Assembly (NCBI GenBank): GCA_026260175.1 | Contig: JAKCWW010000055.1 | Coordinates: 1 to 64,000 of the forward strand | Source of the DNA: Reticulitermes lucifugus | Taxonomy: Eukaryota; Arthropoda; Insecta; Blattodea; Rhinotermitidae | Reading direction: 5' to 3' | DNA length: 64,000 nucleotides | Part shown: positions 41,920 to 53,952 of the stretch, piece by piece | How positions within the stretch are numbered: position 1 is the first letter of the stretch | Layout: every line of letters begins with the position of its first letter | Made by a program: the position numbers and the translations under genes | Notes under the pieces: generated by a model | Databases searched by the model: none | What the model saw: the letters and a program-made list of their open reading frames with translations, nothing else | Told to the model about the DNA's origin: nothing

Positions 41920-44300
41920 ACAGTCTCCATTGCTTGCTGGTTAATTGCTTTCTAAAACACATATGAAAGCGAATCGTGTCGCAGTCGAACCCTTTAAAAT
42001 CCAGTGGATACTTTATGCACCACCAGTTTTAACATTAAAAACTTCTACGTTCTGCCCACAGCGTACTAATGTGTTTTGAATGCATCTTCAGAACAAACAT
42101 CGACTATTTCTCTACAACAATAATTGATTATTTTTTACAACCGAGATCGGGTACGTTTACTGTTCGGTAGGAACTGATCCTTTATATTAATGCAGATTAA
42201 ACTTGATCTTCAAAGGGTAACATTTGTCTTATTAAAATATCAATAGTAATTCTGGACGCTGCGGTTTTCGCGTCTCGTTTTGGTGACTGTGACGGTTGTT
42301 GGACTGACAAATCGTGGGTAATCTAATGACGATGCATTAACTACAAAGACTGTTTTAGCGTATAATTACGAGAGAATGATCACGCTCGGTTAATGTCACA
42401 GGAATGGGACATAAATCAACATTCACTGAGGGTATGAGGAAAACAACGATCAGGACAGTCGGTGTCCCACCCAGAAGTCGAATTGCGCACCTTCAAAAAA
42501 GGATAGATGAATCGCCGATTGAACCAAGCTGATAGATGAACAAAAGCGAGTACAAATTGTGTACTTTGGCTGTGTGTAGTACAATTATTATTCAGTTACT
42601 GCAAGAACTTTCAATCCTAGTGTTACTCAACAGCGTGGTGTTACCTCTTTTCATTCCACTTTTAACTTCATATGCTGGCAAGACATTCCATACTCCGATA
42701 ACTTCAACTATTGATGCTTAATCGGAAACAATTTGCAAGTCACTTGTGTGTTTGAAGCTCACCAGCATCGGAATCGTTATGACAATATAAGCAAACGCGC
42801 GCTTTAAACAACTCTCCCTGCATCCTTTTAGGTCTAACTGGGTCAAAAGTTGTGTTTCTTGGAATGATTATGAGTGTTACAACAAGACACTGGTGCAGTT
42901 TGCTAATCCCACTTACAAAGGAATGTTCAGTGTGAAATCGAACTATGTTGACTTCGTAACCATCCTAGCTGACCATGCATTCTAATTCACAGAGAGGAAC
43001 CCTGTTTGCTCCCGCTATGGAAGCGTTAGGGCCTACTGTCTGATTGAGAAATGAAGGCGGATGGCAGCGCCCCACTTTACCGGCCAGCCTATTCAAAGTA
43101 GCATGAAGTTACGATCCCCCGCCTTCAGTACTTAGAGAGAACAGTGATCCATCGTCTAATGCAGGGGTAGGGGCAGTTATCAAGGCGCGTTGGGCAAAAC
43201 CGCGTTGCGCACGCTTCTTATAAGGAAAATAGGGTTACGTGAACGCGGACGCATATGTACCCCCCCCTCTCCAATCGCATAAGATATGCACATTTCTTAA
43301 CATTAAGCATTTACACAGTCCTAGGATAGATTCCGCGTGTGGCTGAATGAGTACCCGGCGGCGATTATATGCGTGTATTTAAATTTTTCGGCGTTCGTCA
43401 AATTTTTCCCTCACATATTTAATTATTTTCAAACGCATATAGTTAAAACTTGGCTGAAAAAAACGCAGTGGGCGAGGGGTTACTGTACTTCTGTTATCGT
43501 ATCTTTGGTTCTGCCTTTCATGACACGCTGTCTTTAAATTCGGCCGTAGTCGAACCAGTGTAGTGCACTATACAGAAGCAATCCGGAAAGTTTAAATACA
43601 CGGAAGCAACACCAAACGTAATTCCTGAGTGCATTGTGTATACACAGAGCTCTTCACGCCACAGAACCTGAAATGCGAAATATTTTTCTTACAAAAACTG
43701 CGTCCGTTGGAACACTTTGGGGCACTCATCTCGACGCAGCTTCAAAGACTACGTGTTAAACGTCTGTAATTTGTAGACTTGCATCAGCTTCAATTACACA
43801 CCCACTCAGATGAAATTAATGGAAAACTATTTTAGGTATTCGCTCGTGTGGGAGGGCATGGCAGCGTAGGTTGGTAATCAGTTACCAATTACCAACCTGC
43901 GCTGCGTAACATCCCAGAAGAGCGGAAACCTCAACTACACTGCGGCGCAAACCTGAAATTTGGCAAAATACGAAGAATTACGTAAGAAATATCTACAATC
44001 TGGTGTGACACTGGCACGGATTTATGTAAAGAACGAACAACAGCTCAGTAAACAATAAACATGTAAGAAATCTCTCTCTCATATCTGAGGTCTATTGATG
44101 TAGCTAACTGTATGAACTACTTGGTGTGGCCGCTGAAAATTCGACGGGAAACTTGGGTACGGCAATTTACATTTACAGTGAAAAAAAAGCTTCATAATAT
44201 AAGCGGTACTGGTTAGCCGATTTATCTATCACCTTCCACTACTGTGTCAGTTAAGCTGATCAGTCTCACAATAAATACCTATGTAATATGTAATACCTAC
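41920..44300. other. Mostly unrecognised; one SINE relic and one foldback remnant
   Basis: A minus-strand tRNA-like relic lies at about 42460-42530 (CAGCTTGGTTCAATCGGCGA, then GGTGCGCAATTCGACTTCTG). At 43160 a CAGGGGTAGGGGCAG phrase resembles a hAT terminus without a partner. The foldback remnant at 43865 is listed separately. Frames of up to 66 codons only. Confidence 0.35.
43865..43970 (+). mobile_element. Remnant of an ALFWDITQRR-type foldback
   Basis: GGTTGGTAATCAGTTACCAA is the collapsed axis, then CGCTGCGTAACATCCCAGAA, GAGCGGAAACCTCAACTACA and CTGCGGCGCAAACCTGAAAT, matching the right ends at 37600-37665 and 35205-35262. Hammerhead-like core lost. Confidence 0.7.
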
Positions 44301-44325
44301 ATGTGTGTGTGTGTGTGTGTGTGTG
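44301..44325 (+). repeat. (TG)n microsatellite
   Basis: A TG run of about 24 bp. Confidence 0.95.
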
Positions 44326-44638
44326 AAGGAATAAAGGTAAGAAAAGTGAATTCCCACTTAACCTACTACTTCTAACGCCTAGTAAAATTTCTTTAAACAT
44401 TACTAACATAATTCAAGAGCCGTACACCCAATTATTACGATGAACATGCCAGTTGCATAGCATTATTATTTTATTCGTCGCGTCACTAAAAAGTACTTCC
44501 AGTAATTATAATAATATTATAGTATAATCTTATGTCCTTTGGTGCGTCTTTTGAAATGTTATTTGTCACGCTCCCTCACTATGCTGTGGGACCATATCGT
44601 CTTCCATAAATTATGTAAAACAATCCCATATAATCATG
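44326..44638. other. No feature recognised
   Basis: AT-rich spacer. Confidence 0.3.
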
Positions 44639-44646
44639 GAGTGTTG

Positions 44647-44963
44647 CAGTGTTTCCAAACCTGTGGACCGTGAACACCCAGGACGCCGCGGGCTTATTTC
44701 AGGAGGCCTTCAACTACACCGTCTGCACACTGCCTAAACAATGCCTCGCACAGCTACTGCTGCTTATACGATGAACGTATTTGTTGCTGCGACAAATAGG
44801 ATGTGAGTTTATTTACAGCAGCTACTGACTCCGTAACACTTTCTTGTAAGCAAGCAATTTCTCAAGCAACGAAGCCTGCAAGATAAGTATTAGCATGTGG
44901 CAGTCAACGGAATGTTCTGAAATTAGGAATGGTCTTCGTAATCGAAAAGGCTGGGAAACACTG
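44647..44963. mobile_element. hAT-like MITE
   Basis: The left end CAGTGTTTCCAAACCTG and the reverse complement of the right end (CAGTGTTTCCCAGCCTT) are terminal inverted repeats with about 14 of 17 matches. The left subterminal TGTGGACCGTGAAC resembles many hAT elements. Flanks GAGTGTTG and GTGTATTG match at 6 of 8 positions, a weak duplication. 317 bp, no transposase. Confidence 0.65.
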
Positions 44964-46545
44964 GTGTATTGTGTAGCTCTCTTTAAGATCTTCATTGTTA
45001 AAGAAAACTGCTACTGATTTAAGCACACGGTATACACTTCTCATACCACGTAATTTTCGCCGTTGTAGGCGGTACATATATTAGTTACTGAATTGATTTA
45101 AGTAGTTGGGTACAAATTCAGACAAAATTAAAAACTTTTTATCAGATTAGCAACGCACATTAAACGTCCGTAAGCCTGTTACTGAACGCGGCCTCCTTCA
45201 ATCGCAAAAACACTGCTTGACAGAATAAGCGGCACTGCTATGTGATCTACAAGCATTTCTTTTTCGAAACATGTCGACTTTATACTATCAACTGCAGAAT
45301 GTATCCCCACTGCCTTTCATTGCTGCCATCTCATGGTGCATCTCATTTACTACGATCTTCATTGATTTCCTTCAAAACGTAAGGTAAACCGACACACAAA
45401 CAAACAAACAAACAACGCCCAGCTTACACTAAGTATACAACAATGATGATTATCTACGCCCAACACCAAGAACGCGCCTCAAGATGAACGACAGTGTTAT
45501 TAAAGGAACTACACATTCAAAGCTTCTCACTGCTGTTATTGGACACAGTGTCACCATATCGAGACTCCGGCCTCTGCAATAGCTGTTTCCTCGTTATTCA
45601 TCGTCATGTCAGTATGTGTCAGTCGGTCAGTCACTGTATGCGGGAGTCTGACGCGCTCGTATGGTATCACCAAAGTAAGGCTACTATATCATAAATTTAT
45701 TCCATTAGCTCCGTGAAGAATTTCATACAGCAATGATGCCAGAGGATACACATCAAGACCATATCTACCTTTCTTGTTTACAATTTGAGTCATCGTCTGT
45801 CTAAGTTTAAACATACATAAACACCAAGCTTCATTTACAATAGAAGCAGCAGCAGGACCAATCCATAATTAAAGTCCAACCGTTCATTTCTCTTACAACC
45901 ACCACCCATCCCGAGGACCTTCGCCATTCTAAGAGAAACGTGTTGAAACCGTAAGAGTAACTCTAACAATATGCTTCAGATTCTGTGTTCAATTATGGGG
46001 AATATAACATTCAGTTTCACACAGACGTTTGTGTTTTTGTTCCCCCTGGAGTCAGTCGTCTTTGTTCACATAAAAAATAATTCAAGGTTTTACAAACTTC
46101 TATAATATTAAGCAAATAAATAGTTCCTAAAAGAGGTGTGGATTAACAGCATTCAATTGCAGGTTTATTGAGGCACCCACGTTTCTTATTTTGAGTGATT
46201 CTGGTTTATTAAACGATGCTCTTTGAACGCAAACGCATGTGAAATGTCAGTATAATTGTCACTCGTGAATTTGGAATGTGGTATACAGCGGTCGCCGCCT
46301 ATTATAAAGTACTGTCCCTATTAGGCCCACAGTTTGAGTGAGGGCATGACCCAATATATACAGTCATACATAATTACATGCAGTAAATGCAAAGACCGTG
46401 TTCTGCTCCTAAATTGGAGTCCAAAGTTCCTATAAACATACAATCGCAACAACTTTGTTAGCGGAAAGCACTAGAGAATCAAATGAGACAAGACAAATTC
46501 TATTTTAGGGGAACAGTTATTAATCAGATTTGTTAGATTTCAATA
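44964..46545. other. No gene recognised
   Basis: A phrase CGAAACATGTCGAC at 45266 looks like the end of a hammerhead-like motif but has no CTGANGA upstream. A short CAAA run lies at 45398-45416. Confidence 0.35.
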
Positions 46546-46549
46546 TAGA

Positions 46550-46835
46550 AGTGTCACACTTTCGACAAAATGTATACAGAAGTTGCTAATAACGCTCTCC
46601 ATTAATTTGGATGGGCGACAAATCCCTCTGACCGCGAGAATTCCTAGTACGCTAAAAATTCCAGACGTGTCGTATCGTTGTCGCAGTTCGTCCCGCGTGT
46701 CGATTCCTTTCCAGCAAACTCTGACCTTTAATGGCTCCACAGGTAGAAGTCGGTCAGGAGTGAGATCAGGTGATCGCGGAGGCCACAACACCGGTCCGCT
46801 CCGTCCCATCACAAAAATATTGGTAATGAGAAGCT
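46550..46835 (-). mobile_element. Tc1/mariner-type transposase fragment (C-terminal)
   Basis: The minus frame holds MGRSGPVLWPPRSPDLTPDR followed by a PVEPLKVRVC segment. That corresponds to the WPPRSPDLTPLDFFLWGHLK signature around the third catalytic residue of insect transposases of the mariner/IS630 type. D(R)LLPVEP replaces LDFFLWG, suggesting a small frame shift. The rest, with DELRQRY, is the C-terminus. The N-terminal two thirds and the inverted repeats are not visible. Confidence 0.65.
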
Positions 46836-48390
46836 AAAAACTGCTTCACGTCCTGTGGGTAAAATTAGGTTGTGCTCCGTCATGCAAAAACTATATATAT
46901 AGTGCGTCTCTTTATCGTCACCCTGATTACGACAGCTGTCATGGCATGTCCCGGTCGACGCAGACTTCATATGCCATAAAGCTGCCGTGCTCAGGAAGAC
47001 GACGAAAGAATGACTCTGAGCTTGTCGCATTGCCGGCTGTAGGCTACACCCTCCTATAGCTCTCGTTCTTCCGTTCCTGCTAATAAAGCGGTTGTGACCA
47101 TATGCTTATACAAACAGTTTGCTTCATCTCAGAAGCAGAACACGATTCTCATGTCTACTGTATGCAGCCTAATTAAGAACCACTCTGTATAAGTCTCGCT
47201 TTGGGATTAGGAGTGAGTGTATGTGGAGCGTGATGCTATCCAATGGTAAAGGGTACAACAATTATGAGAGTAGTTTGGATAAAAAGACGTAAAATCGAAG
47301 TTTATTAAGCTCGTATGTGTCCTCAGTGTCTTACATGTCGTCGTTTTTTCCTTATATGCACGTCTGTAAATTCTCATGAGATAATGGTGGTTCAACACAG
47401 TAACTTAACCATACTGTCAAATTCACAAACAAATAACGATGGGACATTTTACTGTTTCATGTCCAAATGTAAACTAAAAAAAAAAGGTGGAACTTTTTTT
47501 GCAATTATGTTCACGTAGAAGTTCACTCTAAGGCAGTATCAAATTTATGAGTTTCTTCACTGGTATTCGAGACTTAACAGGCAAGAGTACGGCGCCTATT
47601 TATGCTATGCCAAAACGAGAGACGACTGCAATCTGAAGATGTCACCTACCTCCAGCACGGTCAGGTATAGTGAATTAGAAGAGGGCAAGAAATCAACTTG
47701 TCAGGCGCCTGTGGGTTGTTATATTTATGTGGCTTTTTATACACGTGTGACTTATTCTTATTTAATTAGGGAGACTTTCAATAAATTAACAGTGAGCGTG
47801 CTGAGATTTGTTTCTTAGGAAAAAATCCATCTTGGCGTGTGCGTGTCATTATATCAGGGGTATTCGAAGTAAGCAACACGATTGCCACGATGAAAAATAA
47901 AACCAGATAAAAACGCGGTGAAATAAATAACAAGGTGTAAAATGCTTACGTTGCCAAGTACAGGAAGTATGCCGTGTTCTGCGGCTGGTCTAAAGCGGCC
48001 CTTTCTTGGTATGTGGTTCCACAGGGATAATTTTGAATGCTTTCCGATTCTCGACAAAACAGGACAGCGGGTCAGAAAATGAAATTCTAAAAGTAATATT
48101 TACGTGACCTGGCGTAGTATAATTATTATGTTCTTTCTTAAGAAGAAATTTGCAGAATACAAAGTTCTTTTCGGTACTTTGAGGCTGAAATTGGATGCCA
48201 GTACAAGAAGTATTATGCAGTTGTATGGCACTTGGTCTGTATGGAGAATCAAAGGTTCAGTGAAGTGCCTCGATCCGTTTGCTTTAATAAGTACACTTAA
48301 TCTAAATGCACAGTGTGTGCGCGACAATATACGTACTTGCATAAATATGACAAGCGATACACCCACATATGATAAGCATAACATGATAAT
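46836..48390. other. No gene recognised
   Basis: A 175-codon plus frame begins at 48104, but its last third is SINE sequence and the rest has no domain; I do not call it a gene. Confidence 0.35.
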
Positions 48391-48439
48391 TCACATCTAT
48401 ACCACTATCCTCAACTGGTTCTTACTCAAAAACACTAGG

Positions 48440-48595
48440 CACAATACTTCTAGTCCCTCGTCCAAAAGGAGCCCTACCAAACGCCTACAAAACAAGACTA
48501 GATTCAGCAACTTGGTCTCCGGATCAAGACCTGTACCTGGGTCCTCCCGGATACGAAGCAAGAGCGCCAACCACTTCACCGCGAGGGCTGAATCG
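48440..48595 (-). mobile_element. tRNA-headed SINE relic, family G
   Basis: On the minus strand, AGTGGTTGGCGCTCTTGCTT then CGTATCCGGGAGGACCCAGG is a tRNA-like head; TCCGGAGACCAAG follows. The copy at 52590-52800 has the same order (AGTTGGCATCACTGTTTCGT, GGAGGACCCGG, GGAGACTAC). Confidence 0.55.
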
Positions 48596-48984
48596 TATAA
48601 TCCCTTCTTGTCACAATCGACTAATGAGTAATTAAAATGTCCATTAAATTCTCATAACTGCCTAGAAATCTTTCACACAAAATAGAACAAGGAGCACAAA
48701 TAATACCTGATTCCCACACTAAATGCAGGATACGAAAATTTAGGTTTATAATATAATATAATATATATAGCATCATTTATATATTTGGTGCTTACTATGT
48801 TATATTTATACACAAAAACAACGTGATACAAAACCCGCTTCTTATTCTAATTCATTCATCTATCATCTGTAAAACGGACAGGCCCACTACAGGCTGCAAT
48901 TCCCAGAGACAATCTCAGCCACCCAGTATGAGAATAAAAGGTAGTGAATGTGTTTTTAAGTGTGACATCCCGTTGTGATACAAA
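48596..48984. other. No feature recognised
   Basis: AT-rich, including TATAATATAATATA-type low complexity near 48745-48770. Confidence 0.35.
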
Positions 48985-49045
48985 TACAAAGGTAAGCAGA
49001 GTATCGTCAACCACAACAACCCTCGTAGAGTAAGTTGACATTTTT

Positions 49046-49092
49046 ATGCTACATGTTTCGGCTCACCTATAAAACAGCCATCATCAGGCAGT
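49046..49092 (-). ncRNA. Hammerhead-like motif with intact core (best candidate)
   Basis: Minus strand: TGC, CTGATGA (49087-49081), T, GGC-loop-GCC, GAAA, CATGTA, GCA. All core bases match. Helix I pairs TGC with GCA (three base pairs). Helix III is the palindrome ACATGT, too short to be stable alone, as in minimal hammerheads thought to act as dimers. Cleavage would follow GTA. Confidence 0.5.
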
Positions 49093-49251
49093 AAGACACA
49101 AAGGGAAACACCTTATCTAGTTTTATTATTAATACTAAAACTAGCATCAAAACTAAAACTAAAACTAGATGTGAAAAACCTTAACTAGTTTCAGTACTAA
49201 TAATGAAACTAGATAAGGTGTTACACATGGATAATTTTTTCCCTTTGTGTC

Positions 49252-49297
49252 TTACTGCCTGATTATGGCTCTTTTATAGATGAGCCGAAATATGCAG
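49252..49297 (+). ncRNA. Hammerhead-like motif, partner copy with decayed core
   Basis: CTGATTA (49259-49265), T, GGCTC-loop-GAGCC (five base pairs), GAAA (49287-49290), TATGCAG. G8 is T and the GTA site is GCA, so this copy should be inactive. Confidence 0.4.
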
Positions 49298-49367
49298 CGC
49301 AATAAAATTTCAACTTACTATACCAGGATTGTTGTGGTTGACGATATTCTGCTTACCTTAGTGACTG

Positions 49368-50828
49368 TACCCTGCAGACGGCCAAATATTAACTAATGTC
49401 CACTATGAAGTTTATCAGGGAGTGAGGAGAGGCAAGGTTATAATAAGAATACTACAAAAAAAACTCGTAATTATTCACGAGGTGAGAGAGGGTTAGGAGT
49501 GCAATATATCATCAGCAACGGCCAACAGCAGGCATTCAATTTAAAATAATACACTATTTACAAATTAGAGTAAGCATACAACTTGTCTGGCCTAGTTACA
49601 ACTGTTCGTCAGTTATATCAACAAAATAGAATACAGCATAAATACAGACAATTAAAACATTAAGGACCCTCTTATTACTACAAAATCTGCAGTAATAATG
49701 CCCTGCTTTCGATAAATTTTGTCTAACGGTTTACAACCTTAGTCACACGAAAGAAATGTTTCATATTACAAGCTTCATGCTTGTACAGTGTAATTCAATA
49801 TGTCGCACATTCACAACCTACAATTATAAACTATGCATCGTGAGAGTTCAACCACTATTCATTAAAATCGTAATAAACCAATTCAATCTTCAAACGATCC
49901 TATTTGCGCAACTGTTCCAAGAAATTACCTACTATTCTGGAACCCGTAAGTTCGTCTTGGCGTTCACCAAAGCTCAAAATTGGACACTAAAACGAGGCAG
50001 TTGAATCCAGTGCAAACCGTGCAGCTTTAAGAATTGTTTTAAAATTAGCCTCAATTCTGAGGTCTCGCAAGTAATCTCTTCGGATGAGGTTTTCAGACCA
50101 GAATTTTGTAAAAATTTGTAATCTCCCACTCCTATTTAATCCAGACAATATTACATAAACAGCAGGCTACGAATTAGGAAATTCTTAAGATGGCGCGTAT
50201 TTTCGGCCTTTTCCATCGTTTTGCTCTTGTTAAAGGAAAAAAACATGTCCGAATACGACTCTGCTTCCATCGTCAGGTAAAACACGAAAATATTATAAAA
50301 GGTACTCTATCTGGTCAAACGCGTGGAGCCAATCTCTATCTCCTGACCACAATAATAGTAGTCAAGGTATATAAACTGCTAATGAGACTTTTATCTGCAG
50401 GAGATAAGAGAAACCGAATCCTTCAAACCAACGACATTCTTCTAGTCAAAATCAAAATCCAGGAAACGAAACCGATGGGACAACCAAAATTAAAACTTTT
50501 AGAAGCGATTATGTGATAAAGCTGCAAGAAACATAAATCCTGAACGTAAAAACCCAACCACTCCGTTATGATATCGTGGCGAAGGAGCAAAAACTTCAAA
50601 CCTTGAGCTCGAAAAATGTCACACAAATGATCACAACCTAAATCTTGTAATGTTATTTAACTTCTTGTTTCTGAAAGAAGTGTAACTGAAGACAAGCGGA
50701 TGAAAAACTACAACTGAAGGAATTTCAACGAACAGCGTATGCTAGTCGACGAATGCTAAGCCGAATTATCTTCTTGTCATCTTCCTTTCTAATGACAGGA
50801 ATACAAGTAGGAGAGACATTCTAGCAAA
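49368..50828. other. No gene recognised
   Basis: A 108-codon lysine/arginine-rich frame at 50190-50516 (+) has no domain that I know; the antisense strand is also open in part. Confidence 0.35.
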
Positions 50829-50852
50829 GAAGGAAGGAAGGAAGGAAGGAAG
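50828..50852 (+). repeat. (AAGG)n microsatellite
   Basis: Six AAGG/GAAG units, directly visible. Confidence 0.9.
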
Positions 50853-52099
50853 CTAAGATCTTACAAACTGAACTAAATAACATATGCAAACAATATATAG
50901 AGTCAGATCATATGGCATGTGTGCCCAGTTCCATTAATCAACCCATATCCCCTCAGTTTGGATTCCCATCAACAGAATGCACGTTGACAAGTTACACGAT
51001 AGTTGGACTAGCGTGCGCAATTCCTTCAAATTTCTTCAATTTCAATTATTCATCTCGTGACCTTCACTTAGACCCGTTCCCGACGCTAGAGACTGCACAG
51101 TGTTTTGTGATGTTGGATGTGATCATTTTACAGGCTCTCTTCAACCACATGATTTGAATTATTTGCTATTATACCAGATCGTAACAATGAAACTGTTCGT
51201 TTCTTACAGTCATGCTTTTTTTTGTCTTGCAATTTTATCTCAGTTTCTTCCAGAATACTGCAGTCTGGTGTGGTGCCCCTTCTCTGTACGGTTTCACTTT
51301 ATACGGTTTTCTTTCTAGTTATACAATTATATTAACAGTATTTTAACATAGGGTTCCTATTCATATCTCCTGCCCATGCTATTCGATATTTACAGTTTAT
51401 AGTGGTATACCCTGATTGAACTTCTGCTGTTGTCAGTGGATAGAGATAAGGTCCATACAATAAACTCAACAGATAGGATTCATAATTCTTGTATGAATAC
51501 ATCCGATTAGATTCCATGATTTTTGTATTTTAGCTCCACACAATGAACTCAGACAGGGTTAATGATTACTCTATTTTACTCGATGATCGAGGTACAGTGT
51601 TTCTTTAACTAGCAATAAAAACTTTGAATTTTGTCCACACAGTGCATTTATGTGTTTTCCATATTTAAGACAACGCACAGCGATTGGTTCCCCATATAGC
51701 ATTCAGCGACTGTTCTTGCAGAAAAAGCACACTCTATTCAGTGTGATGTACGAACTGTATATTTGTATGCCTTACATGACGGTAAGCGCCGGTAAGAGAG
51801 GCTAGTTTTTATAATCATGTTCGGAGTGCCATAATTTGAAACCGCCGTACAATGAAGAGTCATTTCATTCTTCAACGGATTTAAAATATAGTAAACATAA
51901 GTAAAACCGTCGTATTTTATTCCATTTAGGATAGGTTTGCAGCACAATAATGTATGTGTGTTTGCGCGCATGCACTATCAATACTCTTCAAACAATGGCC
52001 CATTCACACGAACCTCGGTGTGAACTACATGCCACTGGAAGTCCCTTTTCTTGCTGCTTCCTTAGTACCTGACTTCCTGCCATCTAGAACAGTTAACAT
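50853..52099. other. No gene recognised
   Basis: Two overlapping plus frames (50912-51157 and 51100-51318) are unremarkable; no repeat match. Confidence 0.35.
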
Positions 52100-52109
52100 G
52101 GCACTTACG

Positions 52110-52407
52110 CGTTAAGGTAAAGGTAAAATTCACCCTAGAACAGGCCATGAAGGCCCAAAGGGGGAGTAGAGGTATAGCTCTACTCTTTCTTTAACCTCGG
52201 CGCCAGATGGGGGTGGGTGATCAACGCCACGCCCCGGCCGCTTTACCCCCCGGGAAATAGACAAGGTTTCCATTGGACAGGAAGCTGGGTGGGCCCCAGG
52301 GCCGGCCTGGCTGTGTGCGGAAAATCTCCCCCCCAACGGCATTCGATCCTCTGACCGTCCAGCCCGTAGCGAGTCGCTATACCGACTACGCTGTCCAGGT
52401 ACTTACT
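52110..52407 (-). mobile_element. SINE family A, near complete, with target duplication
   Basis: Minus-strand head GGACAGCGTAGTCGGTATAG (A-box) and TCAGAGGATCGAATGCCGTT (B-box), body AGCCAGGCCGGCCCTGGGGC and CCACCCAGCTTCCTG, GCGGCCGGGGCGTGGCGTTG, CGCCGAGGTTAAAGAAAG, and 3' end CTTCATGGCCTGTTCTAGGG with TTTTACCTTTACC. GGCACTTACG (52100-52109) and GGTACTTACG (52408-52417) flank it. Confidence 0.9.
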
Positions 52408-52589
52408 GGTACTTACGGGAGTTGCTTCGAAATGACTTATTAAGTGATCACGTTTAACACTACTGTAATCTTGAGTTCAGGGTGCTATTCCACAAGGCTA
52501 ATCAACCGCAGCGTCCATGTATCGCCCAATGAAAGCTCAGAGGATGGTTATCAAGACATGGTTGATACTTGGGTCCTTTAACGATACTT

Positions 52590-52805
52590 TCAGTTGCATG
52601 GATTACATAACGTCGAATGATAGAGTGGTTTTGAATAATAAATTGAAAAACATGTGGGCAGAAGCGGCCGTGACCTATTTAAGGTACTACACCAGCATAA
52701 ACCTGGAAAGAATTCGGAAACCCACGAGAAACCTCGGGATATGTAGTCTCCGGGAGTCCAAAGCCGGGTCCTCCGCATACGAAACAGTGATGCCAACTAC
52801 TCGAC
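52590..52805 (-). mobile_element. tRNA-headed SINE, family G
   Basis: Minus-strand AGTTGGCATCACTGTTTCGT, GCGGAGGACCCGGCTTTGGA, CTCCCGGAGACTACATATCC, then GGTTTCTCGTGGGTTTCCGA and AGGTTTATGCTGGTGTAGTA, GGTCACGGCCGCTTCTGCCC. The 48440 copy shares the first half. Confidence 0.6.
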
Positions 52806-52964
52806 CAGTTCGTTCACTTTCTCACACAAGTTATAGGAAGACCACAATATGTCGCATTCACTAGTGGCAACCGAGGTAAATCACGGAAGAAAGGCAGTGA
52901 GGATAACAAATTTCTGAGCGAGATTCAAAGTAGGTACCGGATTTCGAAGCACATCTCTGCCTCA

Positions 52965-53125
52965 TCGCGATCTGCTGTTATCGACACCGCCTAATTTCGA
53001 CAGTTGATGCGGCGTTATATAACGAACCAGAGGCCGGGTTTCAGATGACTACTGCATCGCGATGGTCGGATATCGACAATACGCAACCTCGACAGTTGAT
53101 GCGGCGTTATATAACGAACCAGTCC
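52965..53125 (+). repeat. 92-bp tandem duplication
   Basis: CGACAGTTGATGCGGCGTTA followed by TATAACGAACCAG is exactly repeated at 52998 and 53090 (33 bp identical). The preceding 35-40 bp (CATCGCGAT...TATCGACA) are also similar, so the whole unit of about 92 bp is duplicated. Confidence 0.85.
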
Positions 53126-53130
53126 GCTGA

Positions 53131-53805
53131 TGATAACGTTCAGAGAACACGTGCTCTTAAAAGTATTAATGTTCAACTTGGTACATAAAAATATAGAGCA
53201 GTGTAGAAAAGACTCAGCAGGACACAAGAAAGAGATGAACCGAAGAGACGAAGGTTACTGACGTCAGTGCAGAGTACTTGGGCACTGATAACCCCGCCGC
53301 AACGGGTCGACCTTAGGGAGGGAAGAAGAAGGTGGCGGCACCATGATTCCGGTAGCCGTGTTCACCACGTCTGACGTTCTAAAATTACGCAATTCTAACG
53401 AAGAGATGCTGCTGAATTGTCCCTAACCATGCCACATCCACGTTACTGAATTATTTTCGGTACCCATACACACCCCCCCCCCTTGTCCCAACAACTGCTT
53501 CCAGCAAATCTAGGACTCAGTTACACGACAGCTGCCCAGCATGGTATCTTGACTAACGTACTAACGAATTTCGATCATGCATTGCCAATTCTTTTATTCT
53601 TCGCGATAAATATATTCTAGTCCCTTAATTTTGCTTCATATAGGCGCCGTAGAGACTGTCACAGTTTCAGGAAATAATGGTCAACAGTCAGGCGAGTAAC
53701 ATCTTTCTAACAGTTGCATTTAACCACGGAGTGACTGGAGGCAATTCAAATTTATTTCCGTGGTTCTCGGTAAAAGTGCGAGAAAAAAGAGCAGCCACCC
53801 AGAAG
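53131..53805. other. No gene recognised
   Basis: A C-run lies at about 53471-53480. No credible frame or repeat match. Confidence 0.35.
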
Positions 53806-53892
53806 GTATGACACAATATTTTTAATTATATATATCTTATGCAGACAAATGTACACTGTTTTATGTCATTTAACACAATTTTTATTAATTGC

Positions 53893-53936
53893 TGTCCAAC
53901 ATGTTTCTAGCCTATATAAGGCTCATCTTCAGGGGC
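53893..53936 (-). ncRNA. Hammerhead-like motif with intact core
   Basis: Minus strand: CTGAAGA (53932-53926), TGAGCC-loop-GGCTA, GAAA, CATGTT, GG. Here the T after A9 can pair with the A before GAAA, leaving one bulged G, so the extra-base problem of the other copies is milder. Helix I starts with two G-C pairs. Confidence 0.48.
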
Positions 53937-53952
53937 TCTTTCGTTGAAATTA

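Larger units (their letters stand above)
48988..49367. mobile_element. Long inverted-repeat element with a divergent pair of hammerhead-like motifs
   Basis: The left arm (about 48988-49155: GGTAAGCAGAGTATCGTCAA, CCACAACAACC, the motif, GTAAGACACAAAGGGAAA, ACCTTATCTAGTTTTATTAT) is mirrored by the right arm (about 49190-49367) at roughly 85-90 percent identity by eye. A small extra stretch (TACACATGGATAATTTTTTC) lies in the right arm. The axis consists of short repeats of ACTAAAACTAG type. A transcript across it would form a hairpin of about 160 bp. No clear target duplication. Confidence 0.75.

Noticed and set aside
42085-42105. Minus-strand CTGAAGATGCATTC followed by AAAACACA
   Set aside because: It has the CTGAAGA box, but no GAAA and no pairable helix II.
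43158-43175. CAGGGGTAGGGGCAG as the left end of a hAT-like MITE
   Set aside because: No matching right terminus or 8-bp duplication found downstream.
45262-45278. CGAAACATGTCGAC as part of a hammerhead-like motif
   Set aside because: No CTGANGA box or helix II upstream within 60 nt.
48104-48631. 175-codon plus-strand open frame
   Set aside because: Its last third is a SINE in reverse orientation and the rest shows no domain, signal peptide or repeat; likely chance.
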